DNA of 64,000 nt, taken from NCBI GenBank assembly GCA_003993805.1, contig RSEF01000003.1, forward strand, positions 108,234,441-108,298,440. The letters run 5' to 3'. Below are positions 37,301 to 49,500 of the stretch, one piece after another. The notes beneath the pieces are model-generated. The model saw only the letters and a program-made list of their open reading frames with translations. It was not told the DNA's origin and did no database searches. Each line of letters begins with the position of its first letter. The stretch's first letter is position 1. A program made the translations under genes and the position numbers. Origin of the DNA: Himantopus leucocephalus (lineage: Eukaryota > Chordata > Aves > Charadriiformes > Recurvirostridae).

Positions 37301-40300
37301 CTAATGACTACATCCTATTCGAGGCTGTAAGCATTTTGTCATTCTGACCGCAGAGGCTATTTAAGCCCTTTGATCTTACCTTTTATTGCCCCACTCTTCA
37401 GCTGCTGAGCTGACAAAATAAGCACCGTTTTAGCTACAAGCATAAGTGACTGTATTCCCATTTACAAGACATATATGCGAATGGAAGAATATGAATGTGT
37501 TGAAAGAAATGCCTCAAATCTTTAGTTTTACAGTAATGTATGTAACTTGTGGGGGGCTGGGTTTTTGAAGCATGCTGCATGTTAGCCCCTGCCGGAGAGG
37601 TTATTATTTCCCCTTGATGTCAATGAGAGTTTTAGCTTTCGTTTCAGTGGGAGCAAAACTGAGCCAAATCCTTCAGTGCTTTCAGAAATGCCACCCTAAT
37701 TTTATAAAGCCTCTCATGAGGGTTCATGCCTTTTAAGCTGTGTTTTCCAGGGGAAGAAGGACGAGATGAAGCAGAGGCAGTATCCCCAGCAGCCTCCAGA
37801 AACTAGAGAATTTGCGGTAGAAGTGGGCAGCTCTGGTCCCCTCCCCTCTGCCATTTGTAGCCTCCACAAGTTAACTGGAAGAAGAGTGATTGCTTAGAGA
37901 TTTTTCTGGTGGTAGTGGATTAAAACCAGAGAACAAGGACCTGTGGCTTGTAGCTCTTCAATGTATAAGGTAGGAAAAATGTGATGAAGGACAATACAAA
38001 CCTATGCCACAATGTGCCACAATGGCTGGCCCTTAATTAGTAAAATAATATGAATAATTATGAACATTTGAAAATGACTATAAGGTGATGTATTTTGCTA
38101 TTTGGGATGGGTGGAGAAGGAAATGACTTTCCAAATATTGTTGTTTAAAACCTGTAATACTGTTTAAAACTGTTTTTCCCCCCCTACAGTTGACTTTTCC
38201 CAAGCTAGATTTTTACTTCTTCCTAGGTTGCAGCAGATAAGTAAATAGGTCATCATATCTCACAATTTTTTACGGACATCTTTTTTTCCAAAGGCATGAA
38301 CTCAGATCACAGTATGGTAGTCTGAGGGAGAATAAATGAATGCCTGGTGGAAAAGAAGGTCCCTCTCCTCAAGCTAATCACGGTTTTTTCTTTTTTTCCT
38401 TGAAGCACAGTTTTCTGTTTGGAAAAATTCCCCTTGCAGGTTAGATTGGGAAAGTGATCCTAGAGGATGTGTTATTTTTCTGGAGCATCTTTTCTTCCTG
38501 AAGTGGGAACATACCTTTAAAAAGTGGCAATCCAAGAATTTACCAGTGCACTGCAGAGTTACCAAATGCCTTTGGCCCTTTGCACAGCAGAACCTGTTGA
38601 CCACAAGGAAAGGACATTTATTTCAGTAAAGCAACAGATGTATGCTTCTAGTCCAAATCCTACTTTTTTTTTTAATAGGGCAGGATGATGTTAAAAAAAA
38701 ATTCCTATTTTTGTCAGAAAAAGATTCAGCTGCTAAGCTTCATGTGCATGAGACACTGGAATGTCTTGCCTAGATAGATATTGTATCTAAGTTGCATGAT
38801 TCAGAAAGTGGTCTAGTGACATACAGGAGCATGAATTACCATTCCTTTGAAGCTCCTTGGTAGCTCATAAAAATTCATAAATTAATACCGACTCAATTAA
38901 AAAAAAATTATATATTTCCAGGTAGTAACTAATGACAATGGAGAAAGAAAAACCTGAAATGATGAACCATCTTTTGCAAATTATAATGCAGGTGTTTGGG
39001 TTTTTTTTCCAGAATAAAGCTCCAGAAATCAGCAATATAAGAGCTAACCATGTGTTTCAGGATTTTGTAAGGTACTTTGTTTCCTGATTTCTGATGGAAA
39101 GTTATATTGACATACACTAACTTCCACAGGAAAGAGTTTTTCTCAGTTATTACACTTTTGAGAGGAAAGGTTTTATAATAGATACAAGTTGTAATAATAA
39201 GAGAAAGCTCATGTGACCTGTTTATTTGTCAGACAGTTAAATAATTCATGGCTTTAATTAGTCCCAGAAAATATTACCAACACTGTCAGTCTAACCTACA
39301 TTGCTGCTGTGACTAAGATATCTAGAACTGGTAATCAAACCTATATTTTAGGCTTAAAATTGCTTTAATTCACAGGTGCTTTTAGAAGAAGTGATTAATT
39401 TATGCTTGAGGACCACACAGGGGGGACCAGAGGATTTATGACCTGAGAGAGCTCAATGTTCGTTTCAAAATATATTTTTAAAAGAGATCCATTCTTTAGT
39501 TTTTAACATTTGTTGGCCAATAGCCCTGTACAACCATCTACCTCATACCTTTCTGGTAAAAGTATGGCAAATCTTTTGCCTATTTTAATGGTGACTGAAG
39601 GCTTGAATTAATAATAACAGGCTGTGGTCCAGAATCTTAACCCTTAGCTGTGGCTGCTAATAGTAAATCAGAAGGACTGGAATAAAAGCTGCTGCATATT
39701 CTGCTTCCTATGCTAATGACTTCAGCAAGGAATATCAGTCTGAAATGCAGGGAAACCAAGTAATATATGAATCATGCTAGAGAACATGGAAGAACAACTT
39801 TGTAAGTCCATTTCAATACAAAAATCATGCAATTGCTGTTCACTAAAACCGTGGTTTCACTATGACATTTGCTTCCATTTGGAAGCATCAGCTTGAAATT
39901 AATTTCTAAAATCTTCTCAGTGGCATTTGACTACTGTTACATACAAAAATGTACCAAAACTTGTTATTCAAAGGCTCTTTTGTTGCTATTTGCTACTATC
40001 ACTATTAAATTACTGTTGTTTAATATTTGTAGCGTGGTGGTATGTCTGAGTCCTCAGATGCAAGTCCAGAACCTACATCTGCTAGATATGCTGGAAAAGT
40101 GTAAAGACAGCTTCTTTCCCAGAGTGACTGTGATTTGGTTTTGTCATTAATGTCTTAGTACTGTTTGACATCATACCATTTTCAAACACAATAATAAATT
40201 CTTATACCAGTGAAGTGAGAGAATTTAAAGTGCCATTTGAATTTAAAAGGATGCATACACCAAATTTGTAGAGAGAAGGTGAGATCCTCAGCGATAACTC

Positions 40301-41528
40301 ATAAAACATTTGGGAAAATCTTTTGAGGTTTTAAAGTTGCTTTCTCCAGACTGGGAAGGCCAGCATAGCCCCTGGCTGGCAGGATGGTAGGAAGCTTTGA
40401 CTGGATTTTGAAGATTCAGCTCTGTGGAACAGCTCTGGGACAAGCATCCATGATATTGACAGCCGCTTATTGTCTTAAAAAAAAAAAAAAAAAGAAAAGG
40501 CATTTATTTTGATGGGTTTAGAATCTCAGTCAGGGTATAAAACAGTACTCCGTATTAGTTATACTTGGGAAAAGCTAAAAACTTGCAGCAACTTCAGCTG
40601 TGGTGCTGCTAAATGGGAACAATCTGACTCATTAGATTATTTTAACTCAAACTGGAAAAAAGTCCTATTTTATTAAACAAAATGCAAATGTCTCTGTGAT
40701 TTGAGACTATACAATGTTAAAATAGAAGGTTTAGTGTGCTAATACTGCCTTGCACAATGCAGGCTAAGCGCTCAGAACTTGTTTAATTTTGAAAGGTGTC
40801 CTCCATAATAACAGTCCCTTGCCAAGGAGGCTGTTTTTAAGATTTGCATTATGAATACAATTCAGTTTAGGCAAAAGATAATCTATATACATGGTGCTAA
40901 AGTTTAATGCAGTTTTAAAGCAATTCTGCAACATATTGCAAAGGGAAACCCCAATAGTCTGGACTTGTTTATCACAGCCAAGAAATTCTGCAGAAAACAG
41001 CAGGAATTCTCTAGGGGACCATAGGAACCAGCCCCCCACTCCCACCTCACCCAATAGTTAGAAAAAAGTGGGACATGAACAAGAATAACTCTAAAGGGAT
41101 TGAGATAGGCTTTAGTTTGATTTGATGACTGGAAATACCTGATAAAAAGACATTTTCTGTATACATGCATAATTAACCTTTTATTTCTGTCCAAAAGAAA
41201 GTTTGAGAGATCATTATTTGGAATTTCATTGGTTTTGAAAATGGTGAATTTGTGTCAAGGGGGGTAAGGAACCTCGGAATTTGGGGGCATAAAGTCTGTT
41301 TAAGTGAAGGAACAAGCTAATAGATGATTGTTTACAAAGATCTGACATAACTGTCCTAAGCAAAACCTGCACAGCAGAGCTGAGTAGAAGACAAGGCAGG
41401 GACAGAGAGAAAGTATGCAGCTAGATAAATTTTGTTTGCAAGAAGGAAGAAGCAGGGGAAAATGCCAGAAATCTGAAGCAGAAGACCTTTGAGCATGTGC
41501 CTGGATATATACTAAATAATAAAACAGT
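34384..41528. other. AT-rich gene-free stretch
   Basis: No gene or named repeat was recognised over 7 kb. Homopolymer runs occur (A17 at 40477-40493, T8-T9 runs near 38284, 38665 and 39002). A motif resembling the dispersed hairpin repeat appears at 37611-37675 (TTGATGTCAATGAGAG and TTTCAGTGGGAGCAAAACTG). Confidence 0.45.
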
Positions 41529-41590
41529 CCATGAACTAGATGATCTTAAAGGTCCCTTCCAACCTAGAAAATTCTATGATTCTATGATTC
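41529..41590 (+). mobile_element. CR1 LINE 3'-end fragment
   Basis: GAACTAGATGATCTTAAAGG followed by TCCCTTCCAACC and ATTCTATGATTCTATGATTC is an unmistakable CR1 3' terminus on the plus strand. Only about 60 bp is recognisable, so it is either very short or its 5' part has decayed. Confidence 0.93.
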
Positions 41591-44050
41591 GCATTGATCT
41601 GGCTCTGAGACTAATCTAGGCATGGCATAGTTCTTACCCATACAGCTGAACTCTCATACCTTCCCAAGATATGTTGACGTGTCGAAGCTCCCTATTGGGA
41701 ATGGTCCCTGGGCCATGCTATCTCCTGAAACTGTCCCTCAGCATTGGCTTGTGAAAGTGCTAGTTGTCACAACCTGAACTATAGAGACAACACAAGGGTT
41801 GTGATGCGGACCACTGCAGACCTGCACCCTGGTCTTGCTAAATTAACTAGCGTAGGCACAAGTGGTAGGCACAGTCCATGGCCTACAGAAAATTTCAGGC
41901 AGCCCTCAAACAGACGCTGGCCACAAAATGGGCTTTGGAATTTGGTAAGTGGTTTGCAGTTTCCTTGGTGCTCAAGTAAAGAAGGCTCTGCACTTCAGTG
42001 CTAATAAACAGGACTGCATTAAAAAAACACTTCACAGTGTCCCCAGTTTCCTTTTGTTAGTGAAAAACCCAACAGAACTCAACTTTTCATTAGTTATGGT
42101 GGGATGAGGGTATGATACAGAACTGTACGTATGGTTGGACAGGAGCCACCTGGAAGTGCTGTATTCTGTGATCAGACGTCTGTGCATGCCGTGCCAAACT
42201 GCAGCATTTTCATGACTTTTTGTAATGTCATTTCGCATATAATTGCTTTTCACTAGCTTGTTGACAGCATTATTTTCCAGATTCCTGTTCCCACTGAATA
42301 TTTTGTATTTCTGATTCTTTTCCCTGAGAAGCGCTAACGTGTATTTATCAAAGTCACTCATTTTTGTTAGTCTCTGTAGGTCTTGTGCATCATTCTTCTG
42401 TGCTAACATGTACCTCCTAATGTGAAATCAGTCATGAATTTATCAACATGCTGTTTTCTTTTTGTTTGAGAGCATTAATGAAGATTTTTAATGACATGGT
42501 AGCTAAGACCAATCCTTGCCAGGTGTCACTAAAAAGCTTCCTCCAATTGGCTGTCATTTATCATTTTCTTTTTAGTTGCACACATGAATCATCTTGTATT
42601 TTGCACAGTTCTGTTTCAAAAACACCAAAGAAATCTATTTTATTTTTGTATTTCTTCATATGTGTATACTTCTTTCTCCTGTAGCAAGTACAGATCTGTA
42701 TACCTATTCTTTGAAAGAGCATCACTGAAAGACTGTTTTCTCTATCCTGGAAACCAAATTAATCATAGTGGAAAAAAACCTGTATTAATTATAAAACCAT
42801 TTATAGCACCTTTTCTTAATAAATATATCTTTATTCTTTATATAAACCCTTGTTTTCCCTGTACATTCAAATCAGTTGTCAATTTTATTTTATTTTTATA
42901 CATTTTTGTCTTTCAATAAAGATGCTACTCTAGGCAAGACCACAAGCAAAACAAATCACTGATCCTCCTGTGATGTAGTTTGTCTGTAGTTTACAGCACA
43001 GATGCTCTGAGCAAAGCAGAAAACCGGACCAGACTCTGCTGCTGTGGTGTAGGTTGAACTGAATCTAAACTGGGATCCAACTTATGTCTCTGAAGTTAGG
43101 TATGAAACAACGTTCTTCTTGGCTCATGGAAGTCAACCCATTAAAATTTAAGTGGTCCTGGTTTAGCTGTACAGAACAGACTTAGAAGGAACCAAGGAAG
43201 TGAACCTCCATCTCTACATGGTGGGATCCATATTTTTTGGGACAAAACCTCTGCACATGCAATACTGTGCATTTGGAAAAAATTGTCAAACTGTCCCATA
43301 GGGGCATTACTTATTTGTGTTTTCATCTACAAAAGATGCATGTTAGAAGGATTTTGACATTACACTCAACTTGTAGCACATACTCATCTAATCTTAGTCT
43401 TTTCAGACTAGAAGTGTACTTCAAATAGGCTAGGAATAATGTACGATAATGATCAATTTCAGTATTTTTTGTACTAAGTAAAACATTTCTATGTAAAAAA
43501 ATCACACTGATGTTAGTGAAATTTTTGTAGAGGGCCAAACCCAAAGCCCATTCAAAGCCATTAGAACATTACAGCTGATTTACCACTTCTAATTTGCACA
43601 GGACAAGGCACTACTCAGCGTGAAGATATGTGGTAAAATACGGCTTTATTATCAGACTAAGATTTTTGTCTGAAAGCTCTAAGGAGAACAGTTCTAAATT
43701 ACACTGGTGTCAACTACTTGCCTCCCCAACTAAATGCACACAAATAGCCAGGTAAACACCCTTTGCTCATGGTTATGATCAAAACTTCTATGAATATTTG
43801 TCACATTGTTTTTGTTTCAAAAATATATTTAAACATATTTAAAATATATTTATAACATACACACTGTACTAAAATATTGTATACAAGCAGTGCAATGTCT
43901 TTTGATTTTTTCCCCTTTGTACGTGAGTGAAACAAAATTCATCAGTTTTGTTAATGACATAGTATTGAAGTCTTCATTGTTTGAGAACACTGAATTAGTT
44001 CGGGACTTTGGTCTTCTGATCAGACATACAGATATAGATATGAATGAAAC
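41591..44050. other. AT-rich gene-free stretch
   Basis: No gene is supported. A 125-codon minus-strand frame at 42032-42409 starts with ATG but is Asn/Lys/Ser-rich with no recognisable domain and is regarded as chance. Confidence 0.4.
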
Positions 44051-44224
44051 CCTTCCTTTCTTCTTTCCTTCCTTCCTGCCTGCCTTCCTTCCTACCTGCC
44101 TGCCTTCTTTCCTGCCTGCCTTCCTGCCTTCCTCCCTGCCTTCCCCCCTCTCTGCCTTCCTTCTTTTCTTCTCCCTCTCCCCTTCCTTTCCTCCTTTTCT
44201 CCCTCCCTTTCTCTGTTCTTCTTT
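44051..44224. repeat. (CCTT)n/(CCTG)n polypyrimidine tract
   Basis: About 170 bases are almost entirely C and T on plus, built from CCTT, CCTG and CTTT units (e.g. CCTTCCTTCCTGCCTGCC). The only purines are isolated G in CCTG units and one A. Such homopurine-homopyrimidine tracts can form triplex DNA. Open frames over it on both strands are low-complexity artefacts. Confidence 0.95.
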
Positions 44225-46305
44225 CATTCATCTGTTTCTTTTCTCAAACTGTTTGGTTTTCAATTGTTTGTTGGTTTTACTTTTTGTTTAAAGTGAATAT
44301 CCCCATCCACACTGTTTCCATACAGCTGCATAAAAATGTATTTTCAAATGGAAGGATCTAACCACTATAGATTGTTTTAACCTCAAGCTTGATCTGGTTG
44401 ACTGCTATGAAAACTCCTACTGCATCTTTTCTGACATTAGTGTTATAGCATTATAGCTTCAGGACCTGACTTTTGATAGTGAAGTGGCAATAGTAATCTC
44501 AGTAAGGTGAAAGTCTTGCAAAAATTTCATGCTTTAATGGTCAATTAGAGACTAATGAAATCTTATCTCCAGATATGTGAGTCATGTTGTAAAGCTCACA
44601 TGTACCAAGCTTTGTCACTAATTACCATTTCACTGTTTTACATAATTGCACTGAATAGTATAGGCTGGGTCTACCAGAAATAGTTTAATGGCTTAGTATC
44701 CCTTGGCATAATTAGCATCATAGGTTCTTATTTCTTTGGTGCTTGCAGGCAAAACACTGTCTACTGCAGCTGTGGTAGTAAGTAAGAATGGCCATTTCTA
44801 TAGGGTACACAATATGCTAAAATGACTGAATGTGTACATTCACTCGTGGTTTTGTGAACAGGATGTGGGTGTTGCGTGTTTTAAGTGTACTTTAAAATAA
44901 ACTACTCTAATTCTTAAGATATACAATCGCATACTGCATAGTGTCTTGATTTCAAATGTGTTTAACTCACAGTCCTTTCCCCAGCAATTTACAAAGGCTT
45001 TAACACATCTCTCATTTTCTTACTGATTGTTGTCAATGCAAGATCTGATAGCGCTGATGTTTGATAGAGCTAAAAGGTGTAAAACAGTCTTCATCTAGTC
45101 AGAGCCTAGGGGAAGTGGAAGTAGTCACTGTAACTGTAACCTTTGAAGAAAAGCTGGTCTTTCCTGCCTTAGAAATACAAAACTGATTAATTCACTACGG
45201 ATAATTCAAGGAAGATGCTGAGAGGTAAGAGACTAAGATCTTCTGAAGACTAAGAGCATACAAAAAGATCAAGAGTTGCCTAAGAGCTTTTGTAGCCAAA
45301 GAGGTGGGTAAGTAATTACGCTTGTGGTGAAAGCCAGGCTACCTATCATTTGAAACTAAGGACTGTTTACCAGGTGCTTCCCTGCTTACAGTTTGCCACT
45401 TACAACCTCTGTGATTGAATATCTTTAATGTTTAAAGTATATCCTTCAAAACTTGCCTTTAGCAGGACCAAAATTCTGCTGATATGGCAAATTCCAAGCA
45501 GAATCAGGTTAACGTGCTGAAATTAATCATTTTATCTTCTGCCAGTCATATCACATGAATACTGTCAAAAGTGAAAATAGGATTTCCTATCCCAGCATAT
45601 TGCCATCTGAACACAGATTTCTAGTCCCCTTGCTACACAAATGCCAAGTGATCCAAATGTCACTTGGAGCACTTATAGCTTACCCCTGGGTGGGTTAGGC
45701 ACGCGGAGCATGGAACAGTATGAAGCAGAACACAATAAGCCTGTTTTGTAAGAGTTGTGTTTTTCTGTCCAAGGTCTGAACTCTGAGTGTGTCTGAGAGC
45801 TTTGCAGACTGTAGCTCACCAATGTGTCAGGGAGGTAGGGAAGTATTTTATTGCAAATCTTGTGGCTGAGGCAATGTTGACTGATTTTCAGGTTTACAAA
45901 TAGCAACCAGCCATTTCACTCCCAGAGACTTCAATATGAAAAAAGAAACCATTTGTGCCAGTGAATGGATCTGCTAAAAGATTTGCCAGATCACAGAGAT
46001 GTGTAAGAGAGCCAGAAACTGGGACTTAACAGCTGTTGTATCCTACTGCAGTGTACTTTCATATAAATTGGTCATTGTGGGTTAGTCTAAAGCACTCCTT
46101 TCTTCTCCCGAGACCAAAAAAAATGGTTGTCTTGAAAAAAGTTCAAGGAACAGAATAAGCAGATAGTGATATTTCCTCAGGGTATTCTTCCATCCTTCAT
46201 CACTTTGATGGAGCTTCTGAAGTCAAAAAAGCGGAGATTCTGTAGGTGTGTGTGTAGTGATCATTCCTGAAAGATTTTTTTTTACCATTCAATTTTACTT
46301 CAAAA
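44225..46305. other. AT-rich gene-free stretch
   Basis: Nothing beyond ordinary AT-rich sequence was recognised. Confidence 0.5.
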
Positions 46306-46570
46306 CATAGAATGATAGAATCATAGAATGGTTTAGGTTGGAAGGGACNNNNNNNNNNNNNNNNNNNNNNNNNNNNNNNNNNNNNNNNNNNNNNNNNNNN
46401 NNNNNNNNNNNNNNNNNNNNNNNNNNNNNNNNNNNNNNNNNNNNNNNNAGAGGTGCTTCATCCCTCTGATCATCTTCGTGGCCCTCCTCTGGACTCACCA
46501 CAACAGGTCCATGTCCTTCTTATGTTGGGGGCCCCATGGCTGGATGCAGGACTCCAGGTGGGGTCTCACA
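46306..46570 (-). mobile_element. CR1 LINE, gapped
   Basis: It starts with ATAGAATGATAGAATCATAG then GTTTAGGTTGGAAGGGAC (reverse complement of a CR1 3' end), enters a 100-N gap, and resumes with TTCATCCCTCTGATCATCTT, CAACAGGTCCATGTCC and GACTCCAGGTGGGGTCTCA. The resumed part aligns to 4730-4852 of the CR1 at 4.3 kb. By that alignment about 375 bp of CR1 should lie in the gap. Confidence 0.93.
46349..46448. other. Assembly gap, 100 N
   Basis: Exactly 100 N inside a CR1. CR1 internal alignment suggests the real missing sequence is nearer 375 bp. Confidence 0.99.
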
Positions 46571-49500
46571 TCATGTGATTTATTTAACATTCATTACACC
46601 CTGTTCAAAGGAGATGCAAACTTATTTATCAACCATTTTAAGAAATATTTCATTTTTGTTGTTGGGATGCCTAGTTCTTCTTTTGGAAGGCACACAGCAG
46701 AAAAACTGACCTTCTGCAACTACTCTGGACTTTCAGGTCTCCATCGTGGTCCCTGTTTAGTTCTCTGTTTTTCAGGTGGAAGGGCTCTAGGCTATTTAAT
46801 CATTCTTTTATGTACCCAATTTATCTACTAAACCATTCTGTTTCTCAGAATGTGCTATATCTGTTCCTTGCTACATGCGGTGGTTTTTCTTCCTTTTTCA
46901 TTTTCTGCCTCGTGAAAAGGGAATAATTTAGGCCAAAGTAGGATCATATAATATACTAGGGGGTGCTTCATTGTATTATATAGCACAGGTAGTTGTATCA
47001 GTGTGAACAGCTATATTTGGCCAATGCTGTATTAATGCACTAATGTGATATGAAAGCAATGTTCATACTCTATCAGTAACAGCCAATGCCAATGGAGCAT
47101 TAAGAGTGTGACTCACAATTACTGATGTGCTAAGCTGTTGATTTCTCATGAGTACAGCAAAGCTGTTACCAGCTGCTTAGCTTACCTTCAGCCTCAGCTG
47201 CTGGACTTGATAGCTTTTCAAGAAGCACAACATGCAAAAACAAATGGGAAGTGCCTCCATTTCCACCATTACCAGGGATTCCTTTTGTAAGGCAACTCTA
47301 ATGTTCCCTGTTTTAAAAACTAACTTGGACAATCTTGAGCAAACCATTCACAAGACTTGAATATGTCTCATTTTTCTCACTAGAGTTTTTGGGAAGAGAC
47401 TAGACAGAGGCATCAGCACTGAGACGAACCTTCCCAGAAGGTATGTTGTGGAGGAACAGCTGTCTTTTTAAACCTTGCTCAGAAACACAGCCTCACTGGC
47501 CGCATTTGGGGTTATCATTTATTGGGATTCTCCTCGTCTTATTATCTTTTTCTGTACAGAAAATATTTGTCTTGCCAGTTCCATTAAAGTCTCCAGAAGT
47601 CCTAGCTAACTGTCTGCTGCACCTATTCTGTTCTCTCTTGGTGTTGAGCCTGCTGTACCCGGGACATGCATCTTGTTGCTTATAGATAACAGATTCATTG
47701 CCCACATGTTGTGCAGAAGTGCCCGTATTTCCCAGCTGATAAAAGCAATCTCCAGTTGTGTTAGCATGTTGCTCTTATAGTGCATCTACTACAGATTTCT
47801 GTATTTGAAAGACAATATGTGGATTAAAGGATAGACTGAACATCACAGTGGGTAAGATTCGTCCCACTTAATTTGCAATTTCTGGAAAAGTAGTATACAC
47901 TCCTCAGCTAATAACCTTTGGATTTTCTTATTGTTGGTGGGGATCTAGTGAGTGCAGCCCATGATGTATGCATCTACCTTAAGATGAATAGAATTACACT
48001 GTCTGCTACGTGGTCGTTAATGACCAGCCCTTCACTGCCTATAAAGGGAACCTGGAGAGAAGACCTTAAATATATATTGCACACAACCATATTTAGTGAG
48101 AAGCATTACACTTTTTGAAGTATTAGTTTGGTTCTGTCTTTTCCTAGTTCCTCAATAAGTGACACCGTTATGCCATTCTTTTTTCTTTTTCTTTCCCATC
48201 CTCCTTTCCTTTATCCAGCTTGGATTACAGTGTGTGAGCACCGTGGGACAGGGGCTGATCCTTATGTGTGTCCAGTTCTGAGTAAAAGCATGGTTTGTGT
48301 CTTGGTTTTGGACCAGGGTGCGGCAGACCTACATTTTGTTTTTATTGCAGCACAGACTTGTTCTATGAGGTCCAAATTATTTTCTATAGGGTCAGTTATT
48401 TTTTAAGAAGTTAACATTAACAGGTGAGCTATAGTCATGATAAAAGTCATTAAAGATCATCTAAATGCTATGCTATGCTATATAAGCATTTAGGCAAAGT
48501 AAAAAAGGCAGTCTTATTTGAAGCATGATGAATATCTCAGAAAAAAAAAAACACCTTAAAAAAAAGCTACCCAAATCCCTTTTCTATTCACAAATTTTAA
48601 AATGAAGTTTGCAATTTTCTCAAGAGGGTCTAATAGAATTAACACTGAAAATTGTAGGAAGGATTTTCATTTACCAGATCAGTTTCTAGAGTGCTTTTCC
48701 TTATGGAGTGAACATAACTTCTAAACCTAAGTTTCCAACAAATTCTTGCATTTAAAAATGTAATTTCTTTAAATTATTGATATTATTGTCTGTCAAGCCA
48801 TTCATTGGAATATTCACAGAAACAAAAGACAAAATATGCATAAACTCATTGAAAATGAATGTCTTTAAACTTCAAATGAATTTTAAAAAGAATGTTTTGT
48901 AATATTTGCTTTGAACTAATATCCTTGAGATTAAGAAATTTAAATTGCTCAACACCTACATGCTTAAATTTAGTAACTGGCAGGGAGGGCGAGAATGATT
49001 TTATCATAAATGAAAAATTAAAATAATTTATTTAGTTGCTTCACTAGAAGCACAGTAGCACAGTTTTAGTGCTGATTCCTGAGTATCAAACCAATTTCTT
49101 AAAATGATTTGGCCTTTTCCAGGCAGGGAAACTTGTGTTGCTTGTGGTCCCACAGAATAGTGGATTCCGTAGTGTAGATTTAGCTGAACATTGTCTTGGC
49201 TGAGTGTCTAGCATTGTTATTATTACTGCTGTAAATGACCTTAAGGCATGGCAAAAGGGCCAGGAAAGGCTGAATTGAATGTTAATGTGATGATAAGAAC
49301 GCTTAGTTTTTCAGCGTGGCATTTCAAGTTTCAGAATGAAAGCATAAGCCATCTCTTAATTGATGTGGCAGGTCTCTGAAGTGGGAATTAGCCTGTGCTG
49401 CTTCATCTGTGTTGGTGTATTCATGTGAATTGTTACATGTGTTAACAGTAAACAAAAGAGTTTTCCTGGGGAAGACTAAAGTGCAGTACTGGACTGCTGC

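Noticed and set aside
42032..42409. 125-codon minus-strand ATG frame
   Set aside because: Asn/Lys/Ser-rich, no splice or start context, no recognisable motif; consistent with chance at this AT content.
43850..44291. Open frames of 125 and 133 codons over the polypyrimidine tract
   Set aside because: Low-complexity Lys/Glu/Gly/Arg or Ser/Leu/Pro/Phe repeats produced by the simple repeat.
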